Made by a program: the position numbers and the translations under genes. A stretch of 64,000 bases of DNA from contig JAHHIG010000007.1 of the NCBI GenBank assembly GCA_019358895.1, positions 1 to 64,000 of the forward strand, given 5' to 3'. This document shows, piece by piece, positions 37,550-47,935 of the stretch. Position 1 is the stretch's first letter, and the number at the start of each line of letters is the position of its first letter. A model generated the notes under the pieces. The model was not told the origin of the DNA and did not search any database. It saw only the letters and a program-made list of their open reading frames with translations. The stretch comes from Tildeniella nuda ZEHNDER 1965/U140. Its GTDB lineage: Bacteria > Cyanobacteriota > Cyanobacteriia > Leptolyngbyales > Leptolyngbyaceae.

Positions 37550-40500
37550 TCAAATGTTGGCATTGGAAACTTGTTGGGCAGAAATGTCTGAGTAAATCTT
37601 GGCTGCATCATTCACGGGTGACGGACTAGAAACTGTGAGATTCGGTCTACCCATTGCTGAACTGATGACATTAATTAACTGATCGAGCTTGCTAGAGACA
37701 TCACCGCCTCCAGAACCACCCACAGCACCGCCGCCGAGTGATGGTATAGGTTTGTCTGCCAGTCCGCTGCTACCCAGTGGTGGCGCGTTGTTCATGCCTG
37801 CACCAATGACAGTTGGACGGAATGATGTATCAGCGATCCCATTGCCAGCGATCGCGGGTCTAATAGCCGTATCAAGTTGACCGTTGCCTGCGATCGTCGG
37901 TCTGATCGCGGTGTCTGCCATGCCGTTACCGGAAATCGTCGGTCTAATGGCAGTATCGATCGCGGCGTTGCTCATCTCTTGAGCAGGTTTCTTGATGCCC
38001 GACGCTGTGACTCCAATCAGCGTGATGAGAGCGCCTAGCCCTGCCAGTAACTGACCAATCCCGTCCGCTGAGCCACTACCGGACGGTGCAAACGCTTCAG
38101 CCCCACGTTCGCCCACTAAGTACGGCTGCCCAGCGTTGACGGGTCCACCTGTGGCGCGGGCTTGAATTGCCTGCTTTGCCCCTTGCATATTCTGTCCGCT
38201 CAGTATCGTGGCAGTCTTAGAAGCGTCGATAATCTCGCCTGACACTTTTGGAATAAAGAGTTCCTGACCTTTTTCACCAACGACATAGGGTTTGCCTGCC
38301 TGAACGTCGCCGCCTTTGGCGCGACCGGGAATACTACCTTGCATTCCTGATTTGATAAGCTGCTCAATGAATGAAACGTCATTATTAGCGCGTCGATTCT
38401 GATCTTGCCCTTCAAATTGTTCTCTTGCCGTCTCTTGGTTTAACGCCAGAACTTGACGGCTATTTTGCGCCATTTCTTTTTGATTTGCCAAGCCTTCCAG
38501 CGCTGTCTGAATTTGAATGTCAGCCACCTTAGACATATTGTTGGCGATCGCAAGCGACATTTGAGCGATCGCCATCCCCTCTTTATCACCTGACTTGATC
38601 GCTGTGGAATAGTCTTTAACTGCTTGGAGCTTGGCACGATCGGCATCGAGTTTATATCGCTGCCCCTCAATCACCAGTAACTTTGCTGCTATTTCTTGCT
38701 TGCGGATATCAAACTCAAGCGATTTTTTAGAAAGCTCAGCCTCTTTCTCGCGGGCACCTCTTTGCTTATCAGCAATGCTGTCTTCAATCTTCTGCCGAGC
38801 CAGTAGAATTTCGTAGGATTTTGAGTTGGCATTAACGCCACTAGCGCCAGACTCGTTTAACTGCTTGCCGATCAGTGCTTTTAGGCGCGGATCCATCTTC
38901 GGATCGCTTTCCACTCGATCTTGCAAACCGACGAGTCGATCGATTTTGTTTAGCTGCGTCGTGTCACGGGCGATCGCTAAGTCAGATTGAGCCTTTGCTA
39001 ACGCCCCCTGACTCTCAAGTAATTGCTTGGAGCGATCGAGCTGATCCGTCTCTAATTTGGCAACAGCTTCCAGTGACTTGATACGTGAGTCTCGTAACTG
39101 CTGCTGCATCTGCACCTGACGCTGTGCTTGAGCCAGTTGAATATCGGCTGTTTCTTTATTTAGCCTTTGCTCTTCTAGAATGCCTTCTTTCCGTGACCTG
39201 CTACCCTCTGCCACTAACGCTTTGTTGTCCTCTATGGCTTTGCGGTTGAGCGCTAGAGTCGCTACAGAAGTGCCCTGCTCAATCAGTGTTTGCGATCGCC
39301 CTGCTTGAGCTTGAGAGAATTCGCCAGCGTCGGGGCTGTTAAGGAGATTACCTTGTAAAGCCGTAGTTTGCTGAGTTTGAGCGAGGGCGATCGCGGCGGC
39401 AGCGCTTTGATTGAGAAAATTAATCTGCTCAATCTTTTGCCTGGTCGTTGCTTCAATTTTCTTCGCGTATGATTCCTCAAGCGATGCCGCTGCCTCTGTC
39501 CCTCTTGCTCTTGCTTCAGTAAGCTTGTCCCCTAGTGCTAGTTCATCATCATGAAACTTTTTAGCGTTGATGCGGCGCTCCTGGTAAAGCTGCTTATTGC
39601 GCTGCATCTCTCGCTCAACGTTGACAATGGCTTGACCCGCAAGGTCTTTTTGAGTTTTAGCTTGACTGATGCCCAAATCTGCATCGGCTACACCCGCTTC
39701 GGCATCGCTAAAGAAAACATTCTTCGCCTTCTGCATAGTCAGCTTTGCCCTTTGGGTGGCAAAATCCGCATTAGCCAGCGCTTGCCGTCTACTCAATGCG
39801 CTAGCTTCAGCCGCAGTGACTTTCTGAATCTGCTCAATGCGCTTGCGGTTAATGGCTTCAATACGTTTGCCCTTGGCTTCCTCGATTTGGGCTTCGGCTT
39901 CAGCACTTTTCGCCCTCGCCTGTGCCACCTGAGTAATTAAGTCACGCTCCTGATTCTTGAAGTCAATCTGATCAATTTTCCCTGCCTTGTAGTCTTCACG
40001 TAGTCGGCTCAAGGCAGCGCCAGAGTTAGCCAGCCCAGCCCCTGCACTTTGTTGTTGTGATTGGGCTTGGCTCAGTCCTAAATCTGCTTCTGCTACGCCT
40101 GCATCAGCGTCAGAGTAATATTGATTGCGCGATTTTTTAACGTTGATTGCTGACTGGTCTTTTCTCAGTTGAGTATTCCGGGTTAACTCAACCCGCGTAG
40201 CATAGGCAGCATCATTTGCATCTGATCTCTGTCTGAGATTAGCGGCTAACTGTCGTTCGGTTTGCTGCTGCTGTAGTTTGGACTGGTCAACCTGTAGTTG
40301 CTGTGCTGGTAACTGGTCTTGTAGATCTTTGAACTCTGCTGTAGACTCGATAGCTTTTTTAAGCTGTGGATTAGACGCTTGCCCTGCTTTCAGCTTTAAT
40401 TCTGCTGCGCCCGCATTCGGATCAATACCAGCAGCTTTGAGCGTACTTGTAGCATCGATCGATTGCAAATACTGTTGTTTCTTCGCAAGCTCATCTTGGC

Positions 40501-43500
40501 TAGCGCCAAGCTTTTGCTCTACCCCTTGCGTGTCAAGTTGCGCTGTTTTTTGCTGCGCCTGTTCTGAATTCAAACCACCAGTTAATTGTTGTTTTAGTAC
40601 ATCCGATTTACTGCCTGACACTGATGCATCGATCGCTTTTTGTGCGTCTTGGGCTTTAGCGGTGGCAAGATTCCATTTATCAGCAAAATTAGCGGCTAAA
40701 ACTGCCGCCTCAGACAGTTTGCGGTTGTACTGTGTTTGGACGCTTTGAGCCTTTTCCAGTAGTTTGATCGTAGCTTCGTATTCTTCTGTGGGTAAGCCTA
40801 GTTCTTTAGCTTGTTTGACAGACTCTCTAAAATTCTTCAGCGCCGAGTCAATTTGGGCTGATTGCTCCAAAATGGGTGAAGCTTGCTTGTCTCGCTGCTC
40901 TGATAATGCTTGCCGCTGCTGGCGCAACACTTCTAGCTGATTCTTGTCAGCATTGGGCTGCATCTGTAATTTTTGGCGTTGCATGTCGATCGCTTTCATT
41001 TGATCGTCAAGCGCTTTTACTTTGGCGATTTGAGCATTCATGCCACTAGCGTCAAAGGCTTTAGCAGCCACGTCCTGAGCAGCTAACGCTTGATCACCTA
41101 AAGATACTTGCTGATCGAACTGTTTTGATTCTGCCAGCGTGGTCATTCGCCCTAGACCAGTAAGCCCCATCTTTTCAACTAAGTTGTTGCGAATTTTAAT
41201 CGCATCATCTGTTTTGAACGACTTACCGAACATCCCACCCAATCCAAGCGTTAAGTCAAAGCCTTGCGAAGGCAAATCTTTTTTGTCGTTACCGATCCCA
41301 GCGACTTCACCTCTAGCGGCTTTTGCCGCTTCCTCTATGCGCTTCAGCCCGCTAACTGCCTCGTCTGTAAACTTGTTAAACTGTTTGGTGTTTTCATCAG
41401 GGGTGAACTGCCGCATCAGAGACTGCACAGACTCGATCGCGGCTGAAAAAAGCAGAAATTTAGCCGCGATCATGACTGATTGTTCAATCATTCGGGCTGT
41501 TGTGGCATTAAAGATTACGCCAAGTGACGCAACAGCCGTGCTACCAGTGATCGCCGCTGTTGCCATTCCAGTCAGTCGGACAATCAGATTGCCGCCAATA
41601 TAAGCAGCAGTTATAGCAATGATTGATCCCAACTTTTCCATCGCTCCTGCCAGTAAATCGACAGCAATCGTAGCAGTATCTAATCCCGCTTTTTGAGCTG
41701 GCTGAATAACCAAACCAAAAGCTTCCTGAGCACGTTGATTGGCAGCATTGAAGCGATTTTCGGAAGATTGGACATTTTGAGAAGCTGTTTTTGCAGAAGC
41801 ACCATAAGCAATCTGTAGCTGTCGCCCAAATTTAGGGATAAATTCTTCTGCTGATAACTGACCTGATTCAGTAAGTTTTGCTAATTCTTTTTCAGTGATC
41901 CCCATAGCGTCAGCAGCCGTTTTCATCACGCCTGTCAAGCCTGCGTCTCCTAGCTGTCCTTTTAATTCCTCCATCTGGACGGAACCCTTAGAAGCCATGT
42001 CACTTAGCGCTTTCATGACTTGCGCCGTTTGTTCGCTAGTTAGCCCTAAAACTGTTGCAGCTTGAGAAACACCCGTAATTGTTTCTTTGACAGCAAAACC
42101 TTCTGCCGCTGTGCCCTTGGTTGAAGCTGCCAGATTCTTGAAACCCTGCCTAGTTGATTCAAGTGGGATGCCTAAATCATCAACAGTCTTGTCGACAAAC
42201 TTAAAGTCTACTCCTGCCTGTGCAGCGCTACCACTGGCAAAATCTAGCGCTGTCTTGAAATTATTCAAATTACGGGCGGCAACCAAAGATTGATCAACGA
42301 TTGGCTTGAAAATATTGACAGCGGCTATGGTTAGACCAATTGCTCCTACGCCTTTCACAATCAATCCAAAATTACCAAGAATGCCTTTGACAGCCCTATC
42401 AGCAAACCCTGGCAACTTGGACAAAATACCTGGAATCGTATCGATTGCAGACTCAACAATCTTTGGTATAAAAATACCTAGTTGCTGCAACCCTTGTTTA
42501 AATGATTCAACGTAGCTAACGGCATTCTCTAAAGCCTCAGCCTTCAGGCTGCCTGTTGCTTGAGGCGATCGCGCTACTGACACCTGACTACCAAGACCGC
42601 CGAGTGCTGATTCTTTGAGCGCTCCAAACGCATTACCGATCGCGCCTAGTGGATTACCAATGGCGTTACCAACCGACTGTTTCGCCTGAAGTGCTTTGAC
42701 AAAGAAGTCAACCATCCGCTGATTCGGCTGCGCTTCCTGGATAGGCTGTGGCAGCGCTTCACCACTACGCACGCGAGTCGCAACATTGCTGAAGACTTTC
42801 GGTGCTTGCGTCTCAAACGCATAAGCGTCAGCTTCGGTCCGGGCGATCGTGCGTTGGAAATTCTGAGGCAGCAATCCGCCTGCCTGCTGATTGGCTACTT
42901 GAGCCGATCGCATGGCGTTGTACTGCATCGATCGCGGTAGCTCCTGGATCGGTGCCAAGGCTACGCCAGGTTGAGCAAAGCCTAGCGATTGCTTAGCAAT
43001 GCTGGAACGCCCAAAGTCAAACTGGAAGGCATGACGGGATTCGTGGACAACATCCTTAATTGCTTCTTGCTGTTTCTCAATCTGATCCACCGTGCCGCTG
43101 AGCATCGCAGCGACTTCTTTGGTGATGATGATCTGATTATTTTTGATGTTGTACAGTGCCCTAGCACCAATGGCTTGCAGCTTGGCATCATCGACTACCA
43201 GTTTAGGCAAATCACCGGGCTTGATTGTGACCTTAGAAAGTTTTGCCGCTTCCTGTACTAGCAATTGATAGGTTTGATCAGTCGTTAACTTAAGCTGTTG
43301 AGGCAGACGTTCTACTTGCTTCTGCGCTTCTCTTGCTGCTGCCTGCACCTTGGCAGCCATTGAAGGTGGTTGTGCAACGGGCGTAGGCTCTTTGATATAA
43401 CGTTCTTCTAGAGCATCCATTGTCTTATTCAGACCTGACGCGATCGCTGCTTTAGCTTTCTCAGTGTCAGCTTTCGCTCGGTTGATCAAACCGCCTAACA

Positions 43501-46500
43501 ACCCTTGCTTGGGCTGATCGCCAACTCGTGCTAATTCTGCAACGTCAGGTTCTAAAACTCGCTCTCTAGCATTCACAATACGAGGCACCGTAGCCATTGC
43601 CACAGCAGCACCTTTGAGCGGTATTTTGCCTAGCAGTCCTGCACCGGGCACAACACCATTCAGCGCTGATAGCCCAGCATTAGCCGCCATTGCTGAAACA
43701 TTGCCAATGGCAAAACCAGTCAAGTCGCCTGTGAGGTTTGCGCCCATTTCTTTCTGGAACGCCGCACCACGCATCCCGTTTAGCGCTGCTCGTGCAATCT
43801 CCTTAAACTGCCTACCAGTACTAGACTGATAAGCCTTGAACACTTCAGCCGATGCTGCGATCGCCTGACGCGCTACCAATGCCCCGACCAAATCGCCTGC
43901 AAGACCAGGGACAACGCCAAAGTTATTGCCTAGCTGAGAAGCGGCAAACCCAGCCGTATTCACTGCTAAATCAGTAGCGATCGCTTTTGCTTTGGGTGTA
44001 CGCGCCGTCTGCGCCAAATTGCCACGAATGGAACCAACAGGTTCAGCATTAAAGGATTTTGCTAAAGCGCCTGTAGCGTCTCTCAGTGTTTCTCTAGGCG
44101 ATCTTGCTAGCCCTTCAACATCGGCTGCGTTAAAGTTGGTTCGCAGTGACTCTAAGCGTCCGCGCGTCCTGCCTGCTTGCAAGCGAGTATCAGGAGACTG
44201 CGAAGCGCGTAGCTTTTCAAGCTCTGCTAAGGTGGCATTGATTTCATTGTTTGCTGCTGCGGCAATCTCTTCACGACGCTTGCCTTGGGCATCAACAAAA
44301 ATACGTAGCGAATCATTGATGCGTTTCTCGGCGTCTTTAGTAGCCGCGATCGCCTTTTTCTCTTCAGCCGACTGCGGCAATTTTTTGATCGACTGCCCAC
44401 CCTTCGGACCCGTTTGCACCAAAGGCGCGATCGCATCAAACGCTTCACGCACGGACCGGGCATCGGCTTCTAGTAATTCTTTGACTAGCCTGTCTTTTGT
44501 ACCTTTGCCAGCACCACCAGAAAGACTGGAGACTTCCTTGAGTATTTCGGTGTTATAGCCACTAATGATCGAGCGATCGAGCGGTTTCGTTTGCAGTGGT
44601 TGCGCCATCTGTGGGGGAGGGATGGCAGCCGCTTCTACGATCGCCTGCTCACGCTGTCTTGCTTTGAGTGCGGGTGCCGCTTGCTGCTGCGTGCCGAACG
44701 CCTGATACAGCATTGTTTCAGCTTCAGCCAGTTGCTCATCATAGCCAGCAAGTGTCTGATCAAGATTGCCCGTGGCTTGCTCCATCAGCAATTGCAGCTT
44801 TTCACGGTTGATCTTAATTTTGGCAATGACCGTTTTATAGAGTCCTGTTTTCAGGTAAAAGTCAGAACCTTGCATTGCTGCCATGAAATCATTGGCTGCC
44901 GCCTCCATGTCCTGCTCAACCGACTTCATCTCAAACGCCACAGCCGATTTTAATTCGGCAGGAATCTGGCGCTTGATATTGAGTTGCTTGAGGATTGCCC
45001 CTTGCGTGTCATCAGCACTGAGGTAGCTCGATAGTTTATGCCCCTTACCACCCTCAGCATGAATCTGAGCATCCTTTGCGCCTGACAACCTAGCGATCTT
45101 AGATAATGGGTCACCTTCACCTAAAACCGTTTGAAACTGTTCTTTCGTAGTGCTGGCAGTGCTGCTAAAGCGCGGTGTACCAATACCAACGGCGCGAACA
45201 TTATCAACGTTTGCCGCATTGAGTACTTCAGAGGATTCTCTAGCAGTAAAGCCACCTGCTGAATAACCCGCAATGCCGATCGGTAAGTCTGGATTTTCCC
45301 GACGCACCGCGATCGCCTGCGCTGCTGCCTCAATAGCATCTTTGCTAACTACGAGGTTTTGCATGACGATCTTGTTGATCGCTTCAGCAAAGAATCTGAG
45401 CTTACCTTCACCCAAATTCACTGATAAATCAGTAGCCTGGTTTTCAACAGGGATAACGGGATTCCGCTCACCCGTCAGCAGTTGCAAGCGTTCAGCGACA
45501 GGAATACTGCTTTTACCTCGTTGCGCCTTATCTTCATTGCCAGCAAAGCCACCAATCCCAAACACTACAGAATCAGCATTGTCGTATTTTGGTGCTTCAA
45601 TTTGTTCTGATCTTGCCTGCGCTGTTTTGGCTGCTTCCTTAACTAAGCGCTGCCGCCTGTCTTCAATACCTTCCAGCGGTGTAGCAGCAATATCGGCAAC
45701 CGCTCCAGCAATACCCTGGAGATTGCCGACCTGGACACCCACCCCTTTAAGCCGCAGCAGGTCGTCAATGAGTTTGCCGATCTGGGTTTCAAGAACACTG
45801 AATTTGCGATCGAGCGTTTTGGTATCAATGATTTCATTGAGGAACTCAGTGGCTTGCGCTACTTTAGGCTTTAGCCCTGCCAGACCTTCTTCAATGCCTA
45901 ACCGTTTGACAAAGCGATCGCCTGCAAACTTGCCAGCCTTGCCAAACCCAGCACTAAATTTCTCGCCTAGTTTATCTAGTGATGTGCCTAGCTCAGCTTC
46001 GATATTCTTGATAGAGCCTTCTGTAAACTTGCGGGCATAGGTAGCACCTACGCCTTCCTGAAAGCCTCGAATCGTGTTTTGTAGCCCACCTGTAATCGGT
46101 GCAAACAAACCCGATCGTGCCTGTGCTTTCTTCGTGCCTTCAGTAACTGCCTTAGTTAAATCCTCTTCTAATCCTTTAGTGTCTAGCTCAACCTTGCGGC
46201 TAGTATTTGATGGCGTGTCAGCACTGACTGTGACCTGTAGTGATCGCTCTAGCCGTGCCCTGACTTGCTCAACATTGCTACTGTTGATTGTTAGCGTAGC
46301 TCTCAGGTCAAGCGTGGTAGAAGTAGTCTGACTGATTTCGTGGGCTACCTGTAAGCGATCGACCTTGACACCGATGGCAATTGTAGGCTTTTGACTTTCA
46401 GTTTGTCTGATCTGATTTTGTAAAACCTTGGCATCAAAAGTAGGAGCAACTTTTAGCGATCGCTCCAAGTCTTTACCCATTGCCGCAGTCTGGTTTTTGA

Positions 46501-46573
46501 TACTGGCAAGAGAGCGATCGAAGTTATCTGTCTGTAGCCCCAACTCAAGATAGAGAGATCCAAGTGAGGTCAA
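37550..46573 (-). CDS. Giant tape measure protein with embedded hydrolase and zincin motifs
   Basis: This is a 3007-residue protein starting with TTG at 46573, 4 nt after GGAGGTGA. It contains, in order: a helical start; a lipase-like alpha/beta-hydrolase region (IGIAGYSAGGF with S438, GEGDPLS with D488, GHKLSSYL with H512); glycine/alanine helices; a metallopeptidase motif VVHESRHAFQ (H1177, E1178, H1181); the tape-measure domain (about 1440-1600, VQMEELKGQLGDAG and beyond); coiled-coil repeats of about 137 residues (2149 and 2286); and, near the end, two copies of GG-V-AG-PY-VGE-G-E and four of TAIRPTISGNG. It sets tail length, and parts may be released to open the host envelope. Confidence 0.9.
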   Translation of the reverse strand: MTSLGSLYLELGLQTDNFDRSLASIKNQTAAMGKDLERSLKVAPTFDAKVLQNQIRQTESQKPTIAIGVKVDRLQVAHEISQTTSTTLDLRATLTINSSNVEQVRARLERSLQVTVSADTPSNTSRKVELDTKGLEEDLTKAVTEGTKKAQARSGLFAPITGGLQNTIRGFQEGVGATYARKFTEGSIKNIEAELGTSLDKLGEKFSAGFGKAGKFAGDRFVKRLGIEEGLAGLKPKVAQATEFLNEIIDTKTLDRKFSVLETQIGKLIDDLLRLKGVGVQVGNLQGIAGAVADIAATPLEGIEDRRQRLVKEAAKTAQARSEQIEAPKYDNADSVVFGIGGFAGNEDKAQRGKSSIPVAERLQLLTGERNPVIPVENQATDLSVNLGEGKLRFFAEAINKIVMQNLVVSKDAIEAAAQAIAVRRENPDLPIGIAGYSAGGFTARESSEVLNAANVDNVRAVGIGTPRFSSTASTTKEQFQTVLGEGDPLSKIARLSGAKDAQIHAEGGKGHKLSSYLSADDTQGAILKQLNIKRQIPAELKSAVAFEMKSVEQDMEAAANDFMAAMQGSDFYLKTGLYKTVIAKIKINREKLQLLMEQATGNLDQTLAGYDEQLAEAETMLYQAFGTQQQAAPALKARQREQAIVEAAAIPPPQMAQPLQTKPLDRSIISGYNTEILKEVSSLSGGAGKGTKDRLVKELLEADARSVREAFDAIAPLVQTGPKGGQSIKKLPQSAEEKKAIAATKDAEKRINDSLRIFVDAQGKRREEIAAAANNEINATLAELEKLRASQSPDTRLQAGRTRGRLESLRTNFNAADVEGLARSPRETLRDATGALAKSFNAEPVGSIRGNLAQTARTPKAKAIATDLAVNTAGFAASQLGNNFGVVPGLAGDLVGALVARQAIAASAEVFKAYQSSTGRQFKEIARAALNGMRGAAFQKEMGANLTGDLTGFAIGNVSAMAANAGLSALNGVVPGAGLLGKIPLKGAAVAMATVPRIVNARERVLEPDVAELARVGDQPKQGLLGGLINRAKADTEKAKAAIASGLNKTMDALEERYIKEPTPVAQPPSMAAKVQAAAREAQKQVERLPQQLKLTTDQTYQLLVQEAAKLSKVTIKPGDLPKLVVDDAKLQAIGARALYNIKNNQIIITKEVAAMLSGTVDQIEKQQEAIKDVVHESRHAFQFDFGRSSIAKQSLGFAQPGVALAPIQELPRSMQYNAMRSAQVANQQAGGLLPQNFQRTIARTEADAYAFETQAPKVFSNVATRVRSGEALPQPIQEAQPNQRMVDFFVKALQAKQSVGNAIGNPLGAIGNAFGALKESALGGLGSQVSVARSPQATGSLKAEALENAVSYVESFKQGLQQLGIFIPKIVESAIDTIPGILSKLPGFADRAVKGILGNFGLIVKGVGAIGLTIAAVNIFKPIVDQSLVAARNLNNFKTALDFASGSAAQAGVDFKFVDKTVDDLGIPLESTRQGFKNLAASTKGTAAEGFAVKETITGVSQAATVLGLTSEQTAQVMKALSDMASKGSVQMEELKGQLGDAGLTGVMKTAADAMGITEKELAKLTESGQLSAEEFIPKFGRQLQIAYGASAKTASQNVQSSENRFNAANQRAQEAFGLVIQPAQKAGLDTATIAVDLLAGAMEKLGSIIAITAAYIGGNLIVRLTGMATAAITGSTAVASLGVIFNATTARMIEQSVMIAAKFLLFSAAIESVQSLMRQFTPDENTKQFNKFTDEAVSGLKRIEEAAKAARGEVAGIGNDKKDLPSQGFDLTLGLGGMFGKSFKTDDAIKIRNNLVEKMGLTGLGRMTTLAESKQFDQQVSLGDQALAAQDVAAKAFDASGMNAQIAKVKALDDQMKAIDMQRQKLQMQPNADKNQLEVLRQQRQALSEQRDKQASPILEQSAQIDSALKNFRESVKQAKELGLPTEEYEATIKLLEKAQSVQTQYNRKLSEAAVLAANFADKWNLATAKAQDAQKAIDASVSGSKSDVLKQQLTGGLNSEQAQQKTAQLDTQGVEQKLGASQDELAKKQQYLQSIDATSTLKAAGIDPNAGAAELKLKAGQASNPQLKKAIESTAEFKDLQDQLPAQQLQVDQSKLQQQQTERQLAANLRQRSDANDAAYATRVELTRNTQLRKDQSAINVKKSRNQYYSDADAGVAEADLGLSQAQSQQQSAGAGLANSGAALSRLREDYKAGKIDQIDFKNQERDLITQVAQARAKSAEAEAQIEEAKGKRIEAINRKRIEQIQKVTAAEASALSRRQALANADFATQRAKLTMQKAKNVFFSDAEAGVADADLGISQAKTQKDLAGQAIVNVEREMQRNKQLYQERRINAKKFHDDELALGDKLTEARARGTEAAASLEESYAKKIEATTRQKIEQINFLNQSAAAAIALAQTQQTTALQGNLLNSPDAGEFSQAQAGRSQTLIEQGTSVATLALNRKAIEDNKALVAEGSRSRKEGILEEQRLNKETADIQLAQAQRQVQMQQQLRDSRIKSLEAVAKLETDQLDRSKQLLESQGALAKAQSDLAIARDTTQLNKIDRLVGLQDRVESDPKMDPRLKALIGKQLNESGASGVNANSKSYEILLARQKIEDSIADKQRGAREKEAELSKKSLEFDIRKQEIAAKLLVIEGQRYKLDADRAKLQAVKDYSTAIKSGDKEGMAIAQMSLAIANNMSKVADIQIQTALEGLANQKEMAQNSRQVLALNQETAREQFEGQDQNRRANNDVSFIEQLIKSGMQGSIPGRAKGGDVQAGKPYVVGEKGQELFIPKVSGEIIDASKTATILSGQNMQGAKQAIQARATGGPVNAGQPYLVGERGAEAFAPSGSGSADGIGQLLAGLGALITLIGVTASGIKKPAQEMSNAAIDTAIRPTISGNGMADTAIRPTIAGNGQLDTAIRPAIAGNGIADTSFRPTVIGAGMNNAPPLGSSGLADKPIPSLGGGAVGGSGGGDVSSKLDQLINVISSAMGRPNLTVSSPSPVNDAAKIYSDISAQQVSNANI

Positions 46574-46589
46574 CTGTCACCTCCGATCA

Positions 46590-47935
46590 GCTAAAACAAC
46601 AGGACTCCTGCACTCTAATGAGGTCGAGAGTCGGGAGGAATGCGGATCTGGCGGAGACACGGAGCCGGACAATAATTCACCGGGCATACAGTTGTACTCC
46701 TGTTTCTGATGAGGTAGAATAGGGCTATGAATCAAGTCCTGACTGTCTCCTGCAAGCTCAAGGTATCCGAATCGCAAGCTATAAAACTTGCTGCGACACT
46801 GAACGCTTTTGGGCAGGCGTTGAACTGGGTGAACCAGAACACACCTGAGAAGATAGCCAATGCGGTCAAACTGCAGTCCCTTTGTTATTACGAAGTCCGC
46901 GCTCGTTTTGGTCTGTCGAGTAATTTGGCTCAACAGGTCTGTAGGCGGGTAGCAGGTTCTCGCAAGGTCGCCAAACAAAAGCACCGTCCGGTCAAGGCGT
47001 TCAAGCATAGCTTTGCGACCTACGACGCTCGGATCTTCTCGTTTCGAGAAAAGGACTGGACGGTTTCGCTCACTACTGTTGATGGTCGTGAGCGGTTTGA
47101 GTTGGCAATTGGTAACTACCAACGGGGAATGCTGGCAGACGCTAACCCCAAGTCCGCCACACTGATCAAGCGACAGGATGGTTCTTACTACATCCAAATT
47201 TGTCTGGAGTCGGAGCCGCCAGAGCCGCAAGACGGTGGCGATATTTTGGGTGTGGATTTGGGGCGCACTGACATTGCTCATACTTCTGAGGGTCAAACCT
47301 GGGAAGGTCAGAGTATCAACAAGGTGCGTGACCACTACACCAACTTGAGAGCGAATCTCCAGCATAAAGCCAGTAAAGGCACACGCAGTACACGCCGCCG
47401 AGTGCGTGAACTGTTGCAACGGTTGTCTGGTCGTGAGCGTCGTTTTCAAAGCTGGTTGAATCACAACATCTCGAAAAGTCTTGTTCAAACCGCCAAGTCC
47501 AAACAAGCCAGCATCGCGCTGGAAGATTTGACAGGCATTCGTGAGTGCACGAACCAACAACCCCGCAACAAAACCGAGCGCAGACGGTCGAACAGTTGGG
47601 CATTCAACCAACTGAGACTGTTTATTGACTACAAAGCTTTGGGAGCAGGGGTAAAGGTCATCATGATCAAGCCTGCCTATACCAGCCAAACCTGCCACCA
47701 ATGCCTGCACATTCACCCCGTCAAAAGGGAGTCGTACAGGCACGGTAAGCGGTTTAAGTGTGGTCATTGCGGTTGGCATGGTGATGCGGATTTGAACGGG
47801 GCGAAAAACATTCAAAGAATCGGGTTGTCGGTAATACAGCCTGGAGGCTCCTGGTTATCTTGCGAGATCGCTGGCGGGCTACTGAAACTTCCTGGGCTTT
47901 TGGAAAGCCCGCGATGCACTGCCTAAGCGGTCAGC
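46590..47935 (+). mobile_element. IS200/IS605-type element, tnpB only (approximate ends)
   Basis: The element lies between the tail-chaperone frame (ending 47931) and the ribosome site of the tape measure gene (about 46578-46585). It holds a 130-bp left part rich in small palindromes, tnpB, and a right part with GGGCTT-ttgg-AAAGCCC just before the tnpB stop, likely the omega RNA stem. There is no tnpA. Its orientation is opposite to the tail operon. Exact ends cannot be fixed without an empty site. Confidence 0.7.
46727..47926 (+). CDS. tnpB: TnpB RNA-guided nuclease
   Basis: This is a 399-residue protein. The RuvC residues are complete: D177 (ILGVDLGRTDIAHTSEG), E266 (SIALEDLTGIRE) and D355 (HGDADLNGAKNIQ). 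The zinc finger has CHQC (C323, C326) and CGHC (C345, C348). The type (long spacer with Arg-rich TRRRVRELLQRL) differs from the TnpB at 19634, so the two elements are not copies of each other. The final 35 residues overlap the right-end RNA part. It is expected to cut DNA at sites matching its RNA guide. Confidence 0.92.
   Translation: MNQVLTVSCKLKVSESQAIKLAATLNAFGQALNWVNQNTPEKIANAVKLQSLCYYEVRARFGLSSNLAQQVCRRVAGSRKVAKQKHRPVKAFKHSFATYDARIFSFREKDWTVSLTTVDGRERFELAIGNYQRGMLADANPKSATLIKRQDGSYYIQICLESEPPEPQDGGDILGVDLGRTDIAHTSEGQTWEGQSINKVRDHYTNLRANLQHKASKGTRSTRRRVRELLQRLSGRERRFQSWLNHNISKSLVQTAKSKQASIALEDLTGIRECTNQQPRNKTERRRSNSWAFNQLRLFIDYKALGAGVKVIMIKPAYTSQTCHQCLHIHPVKRESYRHGKRFKCGHCGWHGDADLNGAKNIQRIGLSVIQPGGSWLSCEIAGGLLKLPGLLESPRCTA

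Noticed and set aside
46577-47815. A 412-codon minus-strand frame
   Set aside because: It lies antisense to the TnpB at 46727-47926, which has complete RuvC and zinc motifs. The minus frame has no recognisable domain.
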